Shown: positions 28,512-38,523, numbered from the stretch's first letter. The stretch: 64,000 nucleotides of DNA from Desulfuromonadaceae bacterium (GCA_007134025.1 SLLR01000020.1:1-64000); one strand, 5' to 3'. Notes: generated from the letters alone by a model not told the origin. Made by a program: numbers and translations.

Positions 28512-28694
28512 TCAAGCCAGTTTTGCCGCGATAAAGGCGGTGGTCCAGGCGGCCTGCAAATTCAAACCGCCGGTGAGGCCGCCAATGTCAAGGACTTCAC
28601 CGGCAAAGTAGAGATTTGAACAGATGCGGCTTCGAAGGGTTTTAGTGTCGACGTCATCCTGGAAGACACCGCCGCCGATGAAGGCGACATCCAT
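28512..28694 (-). pseudogene. C-terminal remnant of an HI0933/BaiN-family flavoprotein
   Basis: A 60-residue reading whose sequence is the C-terminus of HI0933-family NAD(P)/FAD-dependent oxidoreductases: FIGGGVFQDDVDTKTL, NLYFAGEVLDIGG and GGLNLQAAWTTAFIAAKLA. The intact proteins are about 400 residues, so roughly 85% is missing. An in-frame stop lies just upstream and the 3' end of the DUF3014 gene abuts it. It has no clear ribosome site. It is best read as a deletion relic. Confidence 0.75.
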
Positions 28695-28696
28695 GG

Positions 28697-29515
28697 TCAG
28701 TTACGGGTATCCATGGGCTTGGAAGAGACGGTCAGCTGCTGCCGCAGTTCGTTGAGTACCTCCTTGATCCGGTCGGCATTGTGCGAACCCATGCGTATCA
28801 GCAGCTTTTGCCCGGCGGAGAGAGCTTCCAGCTGGGGATCGGCATAGCGGTAGCGCGCAATGTGCTCTTCGAGAAGGATGGGCTCCTCGATTCGGGGGGT
28901 GGCCAGCAGGTGATCCAGTACGGCGATCATGCGGTCGTGAAAGTGGCCTTCAGGGTAGCCCATCTCCCGGTAAACCTGTTCCATCAGGGGATAAATGCGC
29001 AGATAACTCTGCGCCAGCTGCCGGCTTGAAACGCTTTCAGCCAGTTCGACGTAGGGTGTATAACGGGCGAAGTTGGCCGAAGCGATCACCTCACCGTCGT
29101 CGCTTGCGGCGACCCGAAAACTTCCCCGCGGAGGGGCTACCGGCAGGTGCTGAAGGGGCAGATCCCGTCGCGGCAGGGCATCGATGATGATCATCATGCG
29201 GGGCATAAAATGGGGGGCTGAGAGCAGCTCCCGGGCGGCCGTCTCGCCGAACAGTTGCTTCAGCAACGCCTGGATGAAGGCATCGCTCTGTCCCGGTTCG
29301 GGAAGCGCCGGTATGCTTTCCTCGCCCGTCTCTGCGGGCATCGCGGCGGGCTCCGGCAGAGGGTGGCGGACGGGCGTTTCAGGCTCGACAAGCGCCGCCA
29401 CCGATGCCTCTTCGACGGCGGGCGGTTCGGTTTTTCTGTTGAGCCGGAACCAGACCAAAGCCAGGCTCAGTACAAGCACCAGAACAACGAACACAACGAT
29501 ACGCAGCGGTTTCAC
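28697..29515 (-). CDS. DUF3014 domain-containing membrane-anchored protein
   Basis: A 272-residue protein with one N-terminal transmembrane helix (about 5-24), a Pro/Glu/Ala-rich linker (about 30-75) and a DUF3014 domain (about 78-260) with [13 protein letters not shown] and [11 protein letters not shown]. It is probably periplasmic. Function unknown. Its ATG overlaps the copA stop by four bases (29512-29515), so it is translationally coupled to the copper pump. Confidence 0.85.
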   Translation of the reverse strand: MKPLRIVVFVVLVLVLSLALVWFRLNRKTEPPAVEEASVAALVEPETPVRHPLPEPAAMPAETGEESIPALPEPGQSDAFIQALLKQLFGETAARELLSAPHFMPRMMIIIDALPRRDLPLQHLPVAPPRGSFRVAASDDGEVIASANFARYTPYVELAESVSSRQLAQSYLRIYPLMEQVYREMGYPEGHFHDRMIAVLDHLLATPRIEEPILLEEHIARYRYADPQLEALSAGQKLLIRMGSHNADRIKEVLNELRQQLTVSSKPMDTRN

Positions 29516-32046
29516 GACGGATTCCTCCCTGAGTTGGGGGTTTTGGGCGTATGGGCATCGGTCGCAACGGATCCCTGTTGCGGGTTTAAGGGGGGCGAGA
29601 AGTTCTTCAGGCGCAGGGCGTTGCCGACCACGCTGATGCTCGAAAAAGCCATCGCGCCTCCGGCGAAGATCGGCGACAGCAGCAGGCCGAAGGCCGGATA
29701 CAGGACGCCGGCCGCAACGGGCAGCAACAGGGCATTGTAGGCAAAGGCCCAGAACAGATTCTGTTGAATGTTGCGCAGGGTGGCACGGGAAATCGCCACC
29801 CCGTTGGCCACCCCGCTGAGGTCGCCGGACATGAGCACTACGTCGGCGCTTTCAATGGCCACATCGGTGCCGGTGCCGATGGCCAGGCCCACGTCGGCGG
29901 CGGCGAGCGCCGGGGCGTCGTTGATGCCGTCCCCGACAAAAGCAACTTTTTTTCCGCCCCTGCGCAAACCTTGCAGGGCTTCCACCTTGCCTTCGGGCAG
30001 CACTTCGGCGACCACGGTATCGATCTCCAGAAGGCGAGCGATGGCTCGGGCTGTGCGTTGGTTGTCGCCGGTTATCATGGCGATCTCCAGTCCGAGCCGG
30101 TGCAGGGCTCGCAGGGCCTGGGGAGTGGTTTCCTTGATCGGGTCGGAGACCGCGATGATGGCCGCCAGACGGCCGTCAATGGCGGCGTAGAGTGGCGTTT
30201 TGCCCTCATCGGCGAGACGCCCCGCCTCTTCGGCAAAGCCGGCCAGATCAATCCCTTCACGGACCAGCAGACGATCGGCTCCCACCAGTACCCGAACCCC
30301 GCCGATGGTTGCCCGAATGCCCCAGCCGGGGAGCGCCTCAAAGGACTCGGTTGCGGCAAGGGGCAGGCCGCGTTTTCTGGCCGCCAGCACGATCGCTTCG
30401 GCGACCGGGTGTTCCGAGGGGTTTTCAGCGGTGGCCACCAGACTCAACACCTGTGCCTGGTCAAAGCCTTCCAGAACCGCAATATCCGTCAGCTCCGGCC
30501 GTCCCTTGGTCAGGGTGCCGGTCTTGTCCAGGGCCACGACCTGTGCGTCCCGCAGCCTCTGGAGCGCTTCTCCCTTACGGAACAACACCCCCATTTCGGC
30601 GGCCCGGCCGGTGCCGACCATGATGGAAGTCGGTGTGGCCAGGCCCATGGCGCAGGGGCAGGCGATGATGAGCACCGCCACCGCATTGACCAGGGCATAG
30701 GTGAGTGCCGGTTCGGGACCGAAGCTCAGCCAGACAAGGAAGGTCAGCACCGCAATCCCCAGTACCGCAGGGACGAAGCGGGCGGTGACCCGGTCGACGA
30801 AGGCCTGGATCGGCAGCTTGGCGCCCTGAGCGTTCCTGACCATCTGAATAATATGCGCCAGAACCGTGTCGGCGCCGACCCTGGTGGCGCGAAAGGTCAA
30901 GGAGCCGTTTTTATTAATGGTGCTGCCTACTACCTGCGCACCCGTTTTTTTGGCCACCGGCATGGGCTCACCGGTAATCATCGACTCGTCCACAAAGGAA
31001 GATCCCTCGACCACCTGACCATCGACGGCAATCCTTTCGCCGGGACGCACCTGCACAAGATCGTCGACCGCCACCTGCTCCAGGGGAATCTCGACGATTT
31101 CACCGTCACGATAAACCCGGGCGGTTTTGGCCTGCAGTTCCATCAACCGCCGGATGGCTTCGCCGGTACGGCCTCTGGCTCGTACCTCCAGGTAGCGTCC
31201 GAGGAGAATCAGGGTCACGATGACCGCAGCGGCTTCGAAATAGACGTTGGCCGTTCCCTCCGGCAGCAACCCTGGAGCGAAAGTCGCCACCAGCGAGTAA
31301 CTCCAGGCGGCACCGGTACCCAGAGCGACCAGCGAGTTCATATCGGGATAGCCTGCGGCCAGAGCCGGCAGGCCAAGGCGGAAAAAGCGCCATCCCGGGC
31401 CGAACAGGACCGCGCTGGTCAGCAGGAACTGAACAACCCAGCTGGTCTGGCGGCCGAGGGTTGCATGAAGCAGATGATGGAACCCCGGCACCATGTGGGT
31501 TCCCATCTCCAGCACAAAGACCGGAGCGGTCAGAAGGATGGCCAGAAGGGAAAGCCGTCTCAGATGTTGTATTTCACGATCCCGGCGAAGTTCGGTTCCT
31601 TCCGCAGCATCTTCCGGCTCGGCAGTTTGGGCCCGGTAACCGACCGCCGCTGCCGCCGCTATCAGCGTGGATACGGTGGTCGTGTCGGCGGCAATCCGGA
31701 CGTTGGCCTGTTCCGTTGCCAGATTGACGGCGACATCAATAACTCCGGGAATCGCCAGAAGCGCCTGTTCGATGCGTCGGACGCAGGAAGCACAGCTCAT
31801 GCCCTCCAGGGACAGGGCGATGTCTTTTGACAGGACGCCATAGCCCACCCTGGTGACCGCCTGACAGGCTGCGCGGACCGTATCCGCCGCAGACGAAGCC
31901 TCCACCATCGCCAGGTTGACCTGTGCACTGGCCAGATTGACGCTGGCCCATACAACACCGGGAACGCTGCGTACCGCCCCTTCGACGCGCCCTGCGCAAC
32001 TGGCGCAGGAAAGCCCTTCAAGGGGAAGCAGCAGGCAGAAAGCCAT
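29512..32046 (-). CDS. copA: Copper-translocating P-type ATPase CopA
   Basis: An 844-residue P1B ATPase exporting Cu(I). Two N-terminal heavy-metal domains carry GLSCASC (about 11-17) and GMSCASC (about 84-90). Eight membrane segments, the ion-site CPC in [12 protein letters not shown] (about 462), the phosphorylation motif DKTGTLTKG (about 506), [15 protein letters not shown] and [10 protein letters not shown] are all present. The C-terminal tail (about 815-844) is unusually long and hydrophilic. An AGGAG site precedes ATG. It heads a minus-strand unit with DUF3014. Confidence 0.96.
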   Translation of the reverse strand: MAFCLLLPLEGLSCASCAGRVEGAVRSVPGVVWASVNLASAQVNLAMVEASSAADTVRAACQAVTRVGYGVLSKDIALSLEGMSCASCVRRIEQALLAIPGVIDVAVNLATEQANVRIAADTTTVSTLIAAAAAVGYRAQTAEPEDAAEGTELRRDREIQHLRRLSLLAILLTAPVFVLEMGTHMVPGFHHLLHATLGRQTSWVVQFLLTSAVLFGPGWRFFRLGLPALAAGYPDMNSLVALGTGAAWSYSLVATFAPGLLPEGTANVYFEAAAVIVTLILLGRYLEVRARGRTGEAIRRLMELQAKTARVYRDGEIVEIPLEQVAVDDLVQVRPGERIAVDGQVVEGSSFVDESMITGEPMPVAKKTGAQVVGSTINKNGSLTFRATRVGADTVLAHIIQMVRNAQGAKLPIQAFVDRVTARFVPAVLGIAVLTFLVWLSFGPEPALTYALVNAVAVLIIACPCAMGLATPTSIMVGTGRAAEMGVLFRKGEALQRLRDAQVVALDKTGTLTKGRPELTDIAVLEGFDQAQVLSLVATAENPSEHPVAEAIVLAARKRGLPLAATESFEALPGWGIRATIGGVRVLVGADRLLVREGIDLAGFAEEAGRLADEGKTPLYAAIDGRLAAIIAVSDPIKETTPQALRALHRLGLEIAMITGDNQRTARAIARLLEIDTVVAEVLPEGKVEALQGLRRGGKKVAFVGDGINDAPALAAADVGLAIGTGTDVAIESADVVLMSGDLSGVANGVAISRATLRNIQQNLFWAFAYNALLLPVAAGVLYPAFGLLLSPIFAGGAMAFSSISVVGNALRLKNFSPPLNPQQGSVATDAHTPKTPNSGRNPS

Positions 32047-32168
32047 GGCATACTCCTGTAAGAAATTATGTCGACAGGCCGCGAGTCAGTTTCGCATTGA
32101 ACCCCGCAAGACGTCAACGGTTCGATCGAGCTGTCCGCCGAAAGGAAGATGCCCGCTTTCGAATCCTA

Positions 32169-32195
32169 TTGACAAGCGCCCGTTTTGTGTAGAAT
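32169..32195 (+). promoter_or_regulatory. Possible promoter for methyltransferase gene
   Basis: TTGACA (32169-32174) and TAGAAT (32190-32195). The spacer of 15 bases is short. Confidence 0.4.
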
Positions 32196-32256
32196 TGGGA
32201 AACACGGCGGACCAGGTCCGGTGCCGGCCGATAGCCATTTGACAGGGGAGTTGACG

Positions 32257-33186
32257 ATGAAAGACTGGTTGCTTGAATTGCTGGTTTGCCCCGCCTGCCT
32301 GCCCGAGGAAAAGGCGCTGCAGGCTCATGTTGTCGAGCGGCGGCAGGACGACATCCTCGAAGGGCTGCTCAGCTGTTGCCGATGCCGTGCCGAGTATTCC
32401 GTTCGCCAGGGCATCGCTTATCTCAACCCGCCCGGCGGCCAGGCCGCTTCCGCATCCCGCTACGAGACGCCTGCGCTGCTGTCTTCCTATCTCTGGAGCC
32501 ACTACGGCGATCTGCTTCCCGATCCCGAGGCCTCATCGGCCTATTCCTACTGGGCCGGTCTGTTTAACGGCAGCGGCGGAACCGCCCTCGACCTGGGAGC
32601 CGCCGTGGGCCGCATGAGTTTCGAACTGGGGCGCTGCTGTGAGCGGGTGGTGGGCGTGGATAATTCGGTGACCTTTATTCAGGCGGCCCGCAATCTGCTG
32701 CAGAAGGGGCGCCTGGATTTCTCCCTGCCCGTGGAAGGCTCTCTGGTTCAGCCGGTCAGCATGACCTTGCCCTGGTCGACGGACGGGGTCGAATTCATTG
32801 TTGGCGATGCCCTCGCTTTGCCTTTTCGAAACGCTGCTTTTGCCACCTTGGCCTCTCTCAATCTGATCGACAAGGTGCCGCAGCCCATGACTCATCTGCG
32901 GGAGATGAATCGCGTGGCACAGCCAAGCGGGGCGCAGCTGCTTTTCTCCGACCCATTTTCCTGGTCGACGGAGGTGGCGGCCGAAGCGGAGTGGCTCGGC
33001 GGCAAGCTCGAAGAGCCCTTTGCCGGCCGCGGGGTGGACAATGTCGGTGCCTTGTTGCGGGGCGCCGACCGGCACCTGTGGCCTGCCTGGCAGATCGACG
33101 CACAGGGGCACGTATGGTGGAAGATTCGCACCCATGCCAATCACTTTGAACTGATTCGCAGCTGCTATATCAAGGCCAGTCGCTGA
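32257..33186 (+). CDS. SAM-dependent methyltransferase with N-terminal Trm112-like zinc domain
   Basis: A 309-residue protein. Residues 1-60 resemble a Trm112/UPF0434-type zinc ribbon (LVCPACLPEE, LLSCCRCRAEYSVRQGIAYL). From about 105 comes a class I methyltransferase domain with TALDLGAAVGRMSFEL (motif I) and GVDN (motif II). ATG 32257 follows GGGGAG. The substrate is unknown; the zinc part may bind it, as Trm112 does for its partners. The molybdopterin enzyme gene follows after 58 bases. Confidence 0.82.
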   Translation: MKDWLLELLVCPACLPEEKALQAHVVERRQDDILEGLLSCCRCRAEYSVRQGIAYLNPPGGQAASASRYETPALLSSYLWSHYGDLLPDPEASSAYSYWAGLFNGSGGTALDLGAAVGRMSFELGRCCERVVGVDNSVTFIQAARNLLQKGRLDFSLPVEGSLVQPVSMTLPWSTDGVEFIVGDALALPFRNAAFATLASLNLIDKVPQPMTHLREMNRVAQPSGAQLLFSDPFSWSTEVAAEAEWLGGKLEEPFAGRGVDNVGALLRGADRHLWPAWQIDAQGHVWWKIRTHANHFELIRSCYIKASR

Positions 33187-33244
33187 AGACGCCCGGAAAA
33201 ACGGCGCTCGTGGCGCCTGAATGGGATACTCAAGAGGAGACATA

Positions 33245-35335
33245 ATGGAAAAAACCACGATCTGCCGGCTCTGCTCTGCCTGTTGCCTGGTGACGGTCGA
33301 GGTAACCGACGGCCGCCTGGTGAGGGCCCGCCGTCAATCCCCCCTTCCCGAGGAACGGCAGTGGTTCTGTCCCAAGCTGTCGGCGGCGGCGGCCATCACC
33401 CATGCGCCGGAGCGACTGCAGCGGCCGCTGTTGCGGGAAGGCGGGCGACGGGCGGGTGCCTGGCGTGAAGCCGACTGGGATGAGGCCCTGTCCGTGGTTG
33501 CCGAGCGTTTCCGGTCCCTTCGTCATCGCTACGGAGCGCCTTCGGTGGGCTGGCTGCGGGGAATGGCTGCGGACTGGGGGGCGCCCTGGGACTATGTCAA
33601 TCGCTTCATGAATGTTTTTGGCTCCCCCAACACCATCGGTAACGGCTCGGTCTGTCATGTGGCCCGGGAGATGGCTCATCAGTATACCTACGGCGCCATG
33701 ACCCTGCCGCAGGTGGCCGAGAGTCGTTGTCTGCTGATCTGGGGAAAAAATGACCTCAACACCAATCCTCCGGCTGCCGAGGCCATCCTGGAAGCCCGCC
33801 GCCGGGGCGCCGCGCTGATCGTCGTCGATCCGGTGCGTACCGCTCTGGCCGAGCGGGCCGACCTGTGGTTGCAGATCAAGCCCGGCCACGACGGCCCCCT
33901 GGCCATGGCGATGATTCACGAAATTATTCGGGAGGGTCTCTACGACGAGGCTTTTGTCAGAGACTGGACGCTGGGTTTTGAGGAGCTGCGCCAGGCCGCC
34001 TCGACGTTCTCTCCGGAACAAATCGCCGCGAAGGTCTGGCTGAAGCCCGAGGATATTCGCCAGGCTGCCCGGCTCTACGCCGCCAGCGCGCCGGCCTGCC
34101 TGATCGACGGCAATGGTCTCGACATGCAGCAGCACGTCTTTGACGATACGCGGGCGGTCTGTATGCTGCGGGCCCTCACCGGTAATCTCGACCGGCCCGG
34201 CGGCGACCTGCTGCCGCAGCCGGTGGCGGCCCGCAACCTGCAGTTGCAGGAGCGGCTGCCGGCGGATGCCAGGCCCATTACCGAGGCCTATGCGCTGTTT
34301 AACAGCTTTCATCACAACTGGGGACTGCACGCCCAGTCCTGTATCCCCGATGCGGTTCTGGAGGGAAAACCCTATCCGCTGCGCATGCTGGTGGTTCAGG
34401 CGGGAAATCCCGCAGTCACCATGGCCGATTCGCAGCGGGTACGGCGGGCGTTGGACCGGTTGGAATTCCTGGTGGTCATCGACCCTTTTGCAACCCGTAC
34501 CAGCGAGTTTGCCGATGTTCTGCTGCCGGCCTGCGGCTGTTTTGAAAAAACCCAGCTCAACCGCGCCGCGCTGCGTCACAACCGGGTGGTTCTGCAGGAT
34601 CAGGTGCTGCCGCCCCTTGGCGACAGCCGTCCGGACTGGTGGATTGTCTTTGAGCTGGCCCGGCGCTTAGGTATGCAGCAGGACTTCCCCTGGCAGTCGG
34701 TGGAACAGGCCATCGACGACCAGTTACAGCCGTCCGGAATAACCGTCGCCGACCTGCGAGCCCATCCCAACGGACTGAGCGCCGGCGAAACCCGCTTTCA
34801 CAAATACCGGGAGCAGGGGTTTGCCACACCGTCCAAAAAGGTGGAACTGTTTTCTCCCCGACTGGCGGCGGCCGGTTTTCCGGGTACCCCCTGCGAGGCC
34901 GGCTGGAAGCAGGACCCGGTGAGCTTTGCCGAAAATCGCAGCGAATATCCGCTGATCGGAATCAGCGGACCCCGCTCCAACCGCTTCACCCACAGTCAGT
35001 TTCATCGCATCCCTGCCCTGTTGCAGCAGGAGACGGAAGCACGGGTCGATATTCACCCTCGGGAGGCCCGGCGTCTGGGGGTGGATGATGGCGATCGGGT
35101 GAAAATCCTCTCGCCCCGGGGCGAGGTCCAAATGCGGGTCCGAATCTGGGATGGTGTTGCGGAAGGCTGCCTGCTACTGGGTTGGGGCTGGGGCGAGACG
35201 GATCCAGCGGCTAATCTGAACGATTTGACCGATGACGGCCGGCGCAACCCGGTGACCGCGACTCCTTCCAGCCGAAGTTTTTATTGCCGGCTGCTCAAGG
35301 AGCAGCCGGCCGCTCCTGCCGCAACCACAGACTGA
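33245..35335 (+). CDS. Molybdopterin (Mo/W) oxidoreductase, single subunit
   Basis: A 696-residue member of the DMSO-reductase family. The N-terminal [4Fe-4S] site is C7-x2-C10-x3-C14-x27-C42. The likely metal ligand is Cys137 in NGSVCHVARE. Other family marks are WGKNDLNTNPP, VDPVRTALAERAD and the C-terminal dinucleotide-binding domain from about 580. No Tat signal is present, so it is cytoplasmic, and no iron-sulfur or membrane subunit gene adjoins it. Acetylene hydratase has a similar architecture, but the residue after its second cluster cysteine is Asp and here it is Ser. The substrate is unknown. Confidence 0.88.
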   Translation: MEKTTICRLCSACCLVTVEVTDGRLVRARRQSPLPEERQWFCPKLSAAAAITHAPERLQRPLLREGGRRAGAWREADWDEALSVVAERFRSLRHRYGAPSVGWLRGMAADWGAPWDYVNRFMNVFGSPNTIGNGSVCHVAREMAHQYTYGAMTLPQVAESRCLLIWGKNDLNTNPPAAEAILEARRRGAALIVVDPVRTALAERADLWLQIKPGHDGPLAMAMIHEIIREGLYDEAFVRDWTLGFEELRQAASTFSPEQIAAKVWLKPEDIRQAARLYAASAPACLIDGNGLDMQQHVFDDTRAVCMLRALTGNLDRPGGDLLPQPVAARNLQLQERLPADARPITEAYALFNSFHHNWGLHAQSCIPDAVLEGKPYPLRMLVVQAGNPAVTMADSQRVRRALDRLEFLVVIDPFATRTSEFADVLLPACGCFEKTQLNRAALRHNRVVLQDQVLPPLGDSRPDWWIVFELARRLGMQQDFPWQSVEQAIDDQLQPSGITVADLRAHPNGLSAGETRFHKYREQGFATPSKKVELFSPRLAAAGFPGTPCEAGWKQDPVSFAENRSEYPLIGISGPRSNRFTHSQFHRIPALLQQETEARVDIHPREARRLGVDDGDRVKILSPRGEVQMRVRIWDGVAEGCLLLGWGWGETDPAANLNDLTDDGRRNPVTATPSSRSFYCRLLKEQPAAPAATTD
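35287..35309. repeat. Perfect hairpin at the 3' end of the oxidoreductase gene
   Basis: Stem CCGGCTGCTC/GAGCAGCCGG with loop AAG, inside the last codons of the gene. There is no T-run, so it is not a standard terminator; it might stabilise the mRNA end. Confidence 0.45.
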
Positions 35336-35365
35336 GGATTCTGCCGGCCAAGGCCGCCCCGCCTG

Positions 35366-36280
35366 TCAGTCCTTTTCTCCCAGGTCCAGCAGGGCCTTCA
35401 GCATTGCCACTCGAACCATCTCCACCTGTCCTTCAGCCGCCCTCGCCAGAGGGATGCCGTAGATGGCCTCCAACTCCAGCGGCCGGCCTTCGAGGCGGTC
35501 GATCATCATGCTCGGCCGGTAGTCGTGCATATCTTCCGTGGCGCTGATCATTTGCGCGATGAAAGGCGCGGCGTCAATGGGACAGCTCAGATTCTGGGCG
35601 TTGCCGGCGGCGATGACTTCTGCCATCAGGGACTGAATCTCCCTGCGGGTGTCCCCGTGTGCGAGCAGCTCGGTGACGGTTTTGCCGGTGAGAGCACAGA
35701 GACCGTTGAAGGGAATGTTCCAGACCAGTTTCTCCCACCGGGCCCGCTGCAGATCGGCGACCGCTTCGCAGGGGACGCCGGCGTCGCTGAACAGGGACGC
35801 CAGGGACGCGGCCCGATCAGAAAGGCCGCCGCAAAATTCCCCGAGCCGAATCCGCCCCTGACCCAGGTGATGTACAACCCCCGGCACGCCGCGGTTGCAG
35901 CACAAAAAAGCGATGCCTCCCAGTACCCGTTCGGCACCGAAGGCTTCGGCCAGCAGTTCTTCGTTGCCGAGACCGTTCTGCAGGGTCAGAACGCAGGTTT
36001 CGCCCTGCATCAGAGGAGCCACCAGTTCGACCAGGCGGTGGTTGGCGAAGGTTTTGAGACCGACCAGCACCAGATCGACGGGACCGAGTTCGGCGGAATC
36101 GAGGGCGCAACGGACCTTGTCCAGATGAAAGTCGCCCTGCGGAGAGATGACAGTCAGTCCTTTTTCGCGGATCGCCTGGTAGTCCCGACGCAGCAGAAAG
36201 CGTACCGAATGTCCGGAGCGTTGCAACTGAGCGCCGTAATAGAGGCCCAGGGCCCCGGCGCCGATGACGGCAATCTTCAT
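35366..36280 (-). CDS. panE: 2-dehydropantoate 2-reductase (ketopantoate reductase family)
   Basis: A 304-residue NADPH-dependent reductase for pantoate synthesis, or a related 2-oxoacid reductase. The Rossmann motif GAGALGLYYGAQL starts at residue 7. The C-terminal domain has the catalytic lysine in WEKLVWNIPFN (about 178) and the conserved RPSMMIDRLEGRPLELE with the Glu of the active site. ATG 36280 was chosen as the Rossmann motif begins there. It is convergent with the molybdopterin gene. Confidence 0.85.
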   Translation of the reverse strand: MKIAVIGAGALGLYYGAQLQRSGHSVRFLLRRDYQAIREKGLTVISPQGDFHLDKVRCALDSAELGPVDLVLVGLKTFANHRLVELVAPLMQGETCVLTLQNGLGNEELLAEAFGAERVLGGIAFLCCNRGVPGVVHHLGQGRIRLGEFCGGLSDRAASLASLFSDAGVPCEAVADLQRARWEKLVWNIPFNGLCALTGKTVTELLAHGDTRREIQSLMAEVIAAGNAQNLSCPIDAAPFIAQMISATEDMHDYRPSMMIDRLEGRPLELEAIYGIPLARAAEGQVEMVRVAMLKALLDLGEKD

Positions 36281-36429
36281 GGGAGTTCTCCATGGACGGC
36301 GGCCGGCAGATCGGCCCGGACCGGTCCGGTGTGGGTAGACGGCCCGTATTTTCTGTTCTGCGCCCGCCTGCTGTGTTGCAACCCAACTGGCCACATTCGC
36401 AGCGCGGTGCTGCTCAAAATGGCCTTTTC

Positions 36430-36459
36430 TTGACGGATTGCAAAGTTTCGTGGTAGGAT
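36430..36459 (+). promoter_or_regulatory. Predicted promoter for carD
   Basis: TTGACG (36430-36435) and TAGGAT (36454-36459) with an 18-base spacer, 25 bases before the ATG. Confidence 0.45.
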
Positions 36460-36484
36460 CCAGAGATTATCAAAGGAGAAAATC

Positions 36485-36967
36485 ATGTTTAAAGTTGGAG
36501 ATCTGGCGGTCTATCCTGCCCAGGGTGTCGGAGTTATCGAATCGATTGAGTCCAAAGAATTTGTCGGCCAAAAGCATGATTTTTATGTTCTGCGAATCCT
36601 CGACAGCGATATGACCATTATGGTTCCGGTAGGCAATACCGGCTCCGTGGGCATGCGCACCCTGATCGACAAGGATCGGGTGGCTCGGGTTTACGACGTG
36701 CTCAACGACAAGACGGCGATTGACCAGGTGATTGCTTCCTGGAGCCGTCGTCAACGCGGTTACAACGAAAAGATTCGAACCGGCGATCTGTTCGAGGTGG
36801 CGGAGGTGCTGCGCGATTTATACCAGATTAAAGGATCCAAGGAGCTCTCCTACGGCGAAAAGAAGGTGCTGGAGTTGGCCCGCAAGCTGCTGGTCAAGGA
36901 AGTTGCTCTGGCCGCCGGCACCGAGGAGGAACAGGTGGTCGAACGGGTCGAGAGCTTTTTCCATTGA
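36485..36967 (+). CDS. carD: CarD-family RNA polymerase-binding regulator
   Basis: A 160-residue protein. Residues 1-60 form the CarD/TRCF-type RNA-polymerase-interacting Tudor-like domain (FKVGDLAVYPAQGVGVIESI), also present inside Mfd. The rest is a helical domain that in actinobacterial CarD contacts promoter DNA and stabilises open complexes. AAAGGAG precedes ATG. As in mycobacteria, ispD and ispF follow downstream, but 262 bases with a palindromic repeat intervene. Confidence 0.93.
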   Translation: MFKVGDLAVYPAQGVGVIESIESKEFVGQKHDFYVLRILDSDMTIMVPVGNTGSVGMRTLIDKDRVARVYDVLNDKTAIDQVIASWSRRQRGYNEKIRTGDLFEVAEVLRDLYQIKGSKELSYGEKKVLELARKLLVKEVALAAGTEEEQVVERVESFFH

Positions 36968-37006
36968 CTGGTTGCCGCTGTCGGGATTCCCGCTACGGCT
37001 TTCTTT

Positions 37007-37140
37007 GATGGCCTCGCAAGAATTTCGTCCCACGGCGTTACGGCGTTTTTTCAGGACCTCGACATATCCTATGTATGCCTTCGCTCCTGAAAAAACACCA
37101 AGCCTTGCAGGACGAAATTTTTGCCTAGCCAGCTCATGAG
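37007..37140. repeat. Palindromic dispersed repeat (two inverted half-units)
   Basis: Two inverted half-units meet around 37067-37080. The left (37007-37066) contains AATTTCGTCC, GGCGTTACGGCG and TTTTTTCAGGACC. The right (37081-37140) is its imperfect reverse complement (CTCCTGAAAAAA, GGACGAAATTTTT). The left half matches, inverted, a unit at 49736-49795. It fills most of the carD-ispD gap and holds no gene. Confidence 0.65.
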
Positions 37141-37229
37141 TTTTTGCGAAAGCATCTTTCTTTGATCCTGTATAACGCCAATGTCCTCCCGCTGTCCAGT
37201 CCGGACAGGCTCGGCAGGGGGATTTCTCT

Positions 37230-37958
37230 GTGCCGGAGCGTGAGCCGTCTTCATCCATGAGTGTCTTTGTCCTGATCCCCGCCGCCGGTATGGGACGCCG
37301 TATGGGCGCTGCCGTCAACAAGCAGTATCTGCCCCTCGCCGGCCGCCCCATTCTGGCACACACCGTTGCCCTGTTCGATGGGCATCCCCTGATAGACAAG
37401 ATTTTTCTCATCACACCTGCCGACGAGTTCGCCCTGTGCCGCCGGGAGGTGCTGGATCCCAACGGTTTCCGCAAGGTTCAGGAGTTGGTGCCGGGAGGGG
37501 TTGAGCGTCAGGATTCGGTGTTCAACGGTCTGCAAGCCTGCGGTGCCGCCATCGATGATATTGTGCTGATTCACGATGGCGTGCGACCGCTGCTGCAGCC
37601 GCAGCTTATCGACCGGCTGGTGGAGCAGGTTCGCGAGGGCGGAGCCTGTCTGGTGGGGGTTCCGGTCAAGGACACCATCAAGAGAGTGCAGGGCGGACGC
37701 ATTCAGGAGACCCCCGATCGTCGGGACCTGTGGCAGGCACAGACGCCCCAGGCCTTTCGCTACGGCCAGATAGCCGAGGCCTACGCTCAGGCCTGCCGGG
37801 ACGGTTTCCGCGGCACCGACGATGCTTCCCTGGTGGAACGACTGGGACAGCCGGTGACGGTGGTGACCGGCAGTTATCGCAATATCAAGATCACCACGCC
37901 CGAGGATCTGTTGCTCGCCCGGGCCTTTCTGGACTGCTCCGAGGAGGTCGGCGGATGA
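37230..37958 (+). CDS. ispD: 2-C-methyl-D-erythritol 4-phosphate cytidylyltransferase IspD
   Basis: A 242-residue MEP-pathway enzyme (CTP + MEP to CDP-ME) for isoprenoid synthesis. The nucleotide-binding [10 protein letters not shown] (about 18-27) and [12 protein letters not shown] follow the N-terminus; [28 protein letters not shown] and TDDASLVE are family motifs. GTG 37230 has AGGGGGA eight bases upstream; ATG 37257 gives a 233-residue form without a ribosome site. It overlaps ispF by four bases. Confidence 0.95.
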   Translation: MPEREPSSSMSVFVLIPAAGMGRRMGAAVNKQYLPLAGRPILAHTVALFDGHPLIDKIFLITPADEFALCRREVLDPNGFRKVQELVPGGVERQDSVFNGLQACGAAIDDIVLIHDGVRPLLQPQLIDRLVEQVREGGACLVGVPVKDTIKRVQGGRIQETPDRRDLWQAQTPQAFRYGQIAEAYAQACRDGFRGTDDASLVERLGQPVTVVTGSYRNIKITTPEDLLLARAFLDCSEEVGG

Positions 37959-38431
37959 TGCGTATCGGACACGGTTATGATGTTCACCAGCTGGTTGCCG
38001 ACCGCGCGCTTGTTCTTGGCGGGGTCGAGATTCCCTGGGAGCGAGGCCTGCTCGGCCATTCTGATGCCGATGTGCTGCTGCATGCCATCTGCGACGCCAT
38101 CCTCGGCGCCCTTGGTGAGGGCGACATCGGCAGGCACTTTCCCGACAGTGATCCGGCCTACCGGGGAATCTCCAGCCTGAAGCTGCTGCAACAGGTGGCG
38201 GCTCTGGCGGCGACGGCGGGCTACAAGGTTGGCAACCTCGACAGCACCGTTGTCGCTCAGCGGCCCAAGCTGGCTCCCTATATTGCCGCCATGGTGGCGC
38301 AGATCGCCAAGGCCTGCGCGGTGGCCCCCCGACAGATCAATGTCAAGGCGACCACCACCGAACAACTCGGATTCGAGGGGCGTGGCGAGGGCATTTCCGC
38401 GCATGCCGTGGTCCTGCTGGAGCGCCTCTGA
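37955..38431 (+). CDS. ispF: 2-C-methyl-D-erythritol 2,4-cyclodiphosphate synthase IspF
   Basis: A 158-residue MEP-pathway enzyme making the cyclic diphosphate. Zinc ligands are the D and H of GYDVHQ (about 9-12) and the H of [23 protein letters not shown] and the C-terminal [21 protein letters not shown] are typical. The GAGGAGG site is inside ispD, and the two genes share ATGA (37955-37958). Length is the family norm. Confidence 0.97.
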   Translation: MMRIGHGYDVHQLVADRALVLGGVEIPWERGLLGHSDADVLLHAICDAILGALGEGDIGRHFPDSDPAYRGISSLKLLQQVAALAATAGYKVGNLDSTVVAQRPKLAPYIAAMVAQIAKACAVAPRQINVKATTTEQLGFEGRGEGISAHAVVLLERL

Positions 38432-38490
38432 TACCGCTTCGCCTTTTTTGGCTGCCGGCTAAAGGGCGGTTGCTTTTGCAAAAAAAATCT

Positions 38491-38523
38491 GCCACCTTCT
38501 GAAGCTTGAGGAAGGTGGCTTTT
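38491..38523 (+). terminator. Rho-independent terminator after ispF
   Basis: Perfect stem GCCACCTTC/GAAGGTGGC (38491-38499 with 38511-38519), 11-base loop, TTTT. An A-run precedes it. Confidence 0.78.

Noticed and set aside
29764-31830. Long open reading frame antisense to copA (688 codons)
   Set aside because: Antisense to a clear P-type ATPase, with low-complexity Gly/His/Gln-rich composition expected of a GC-rich shadow frame.
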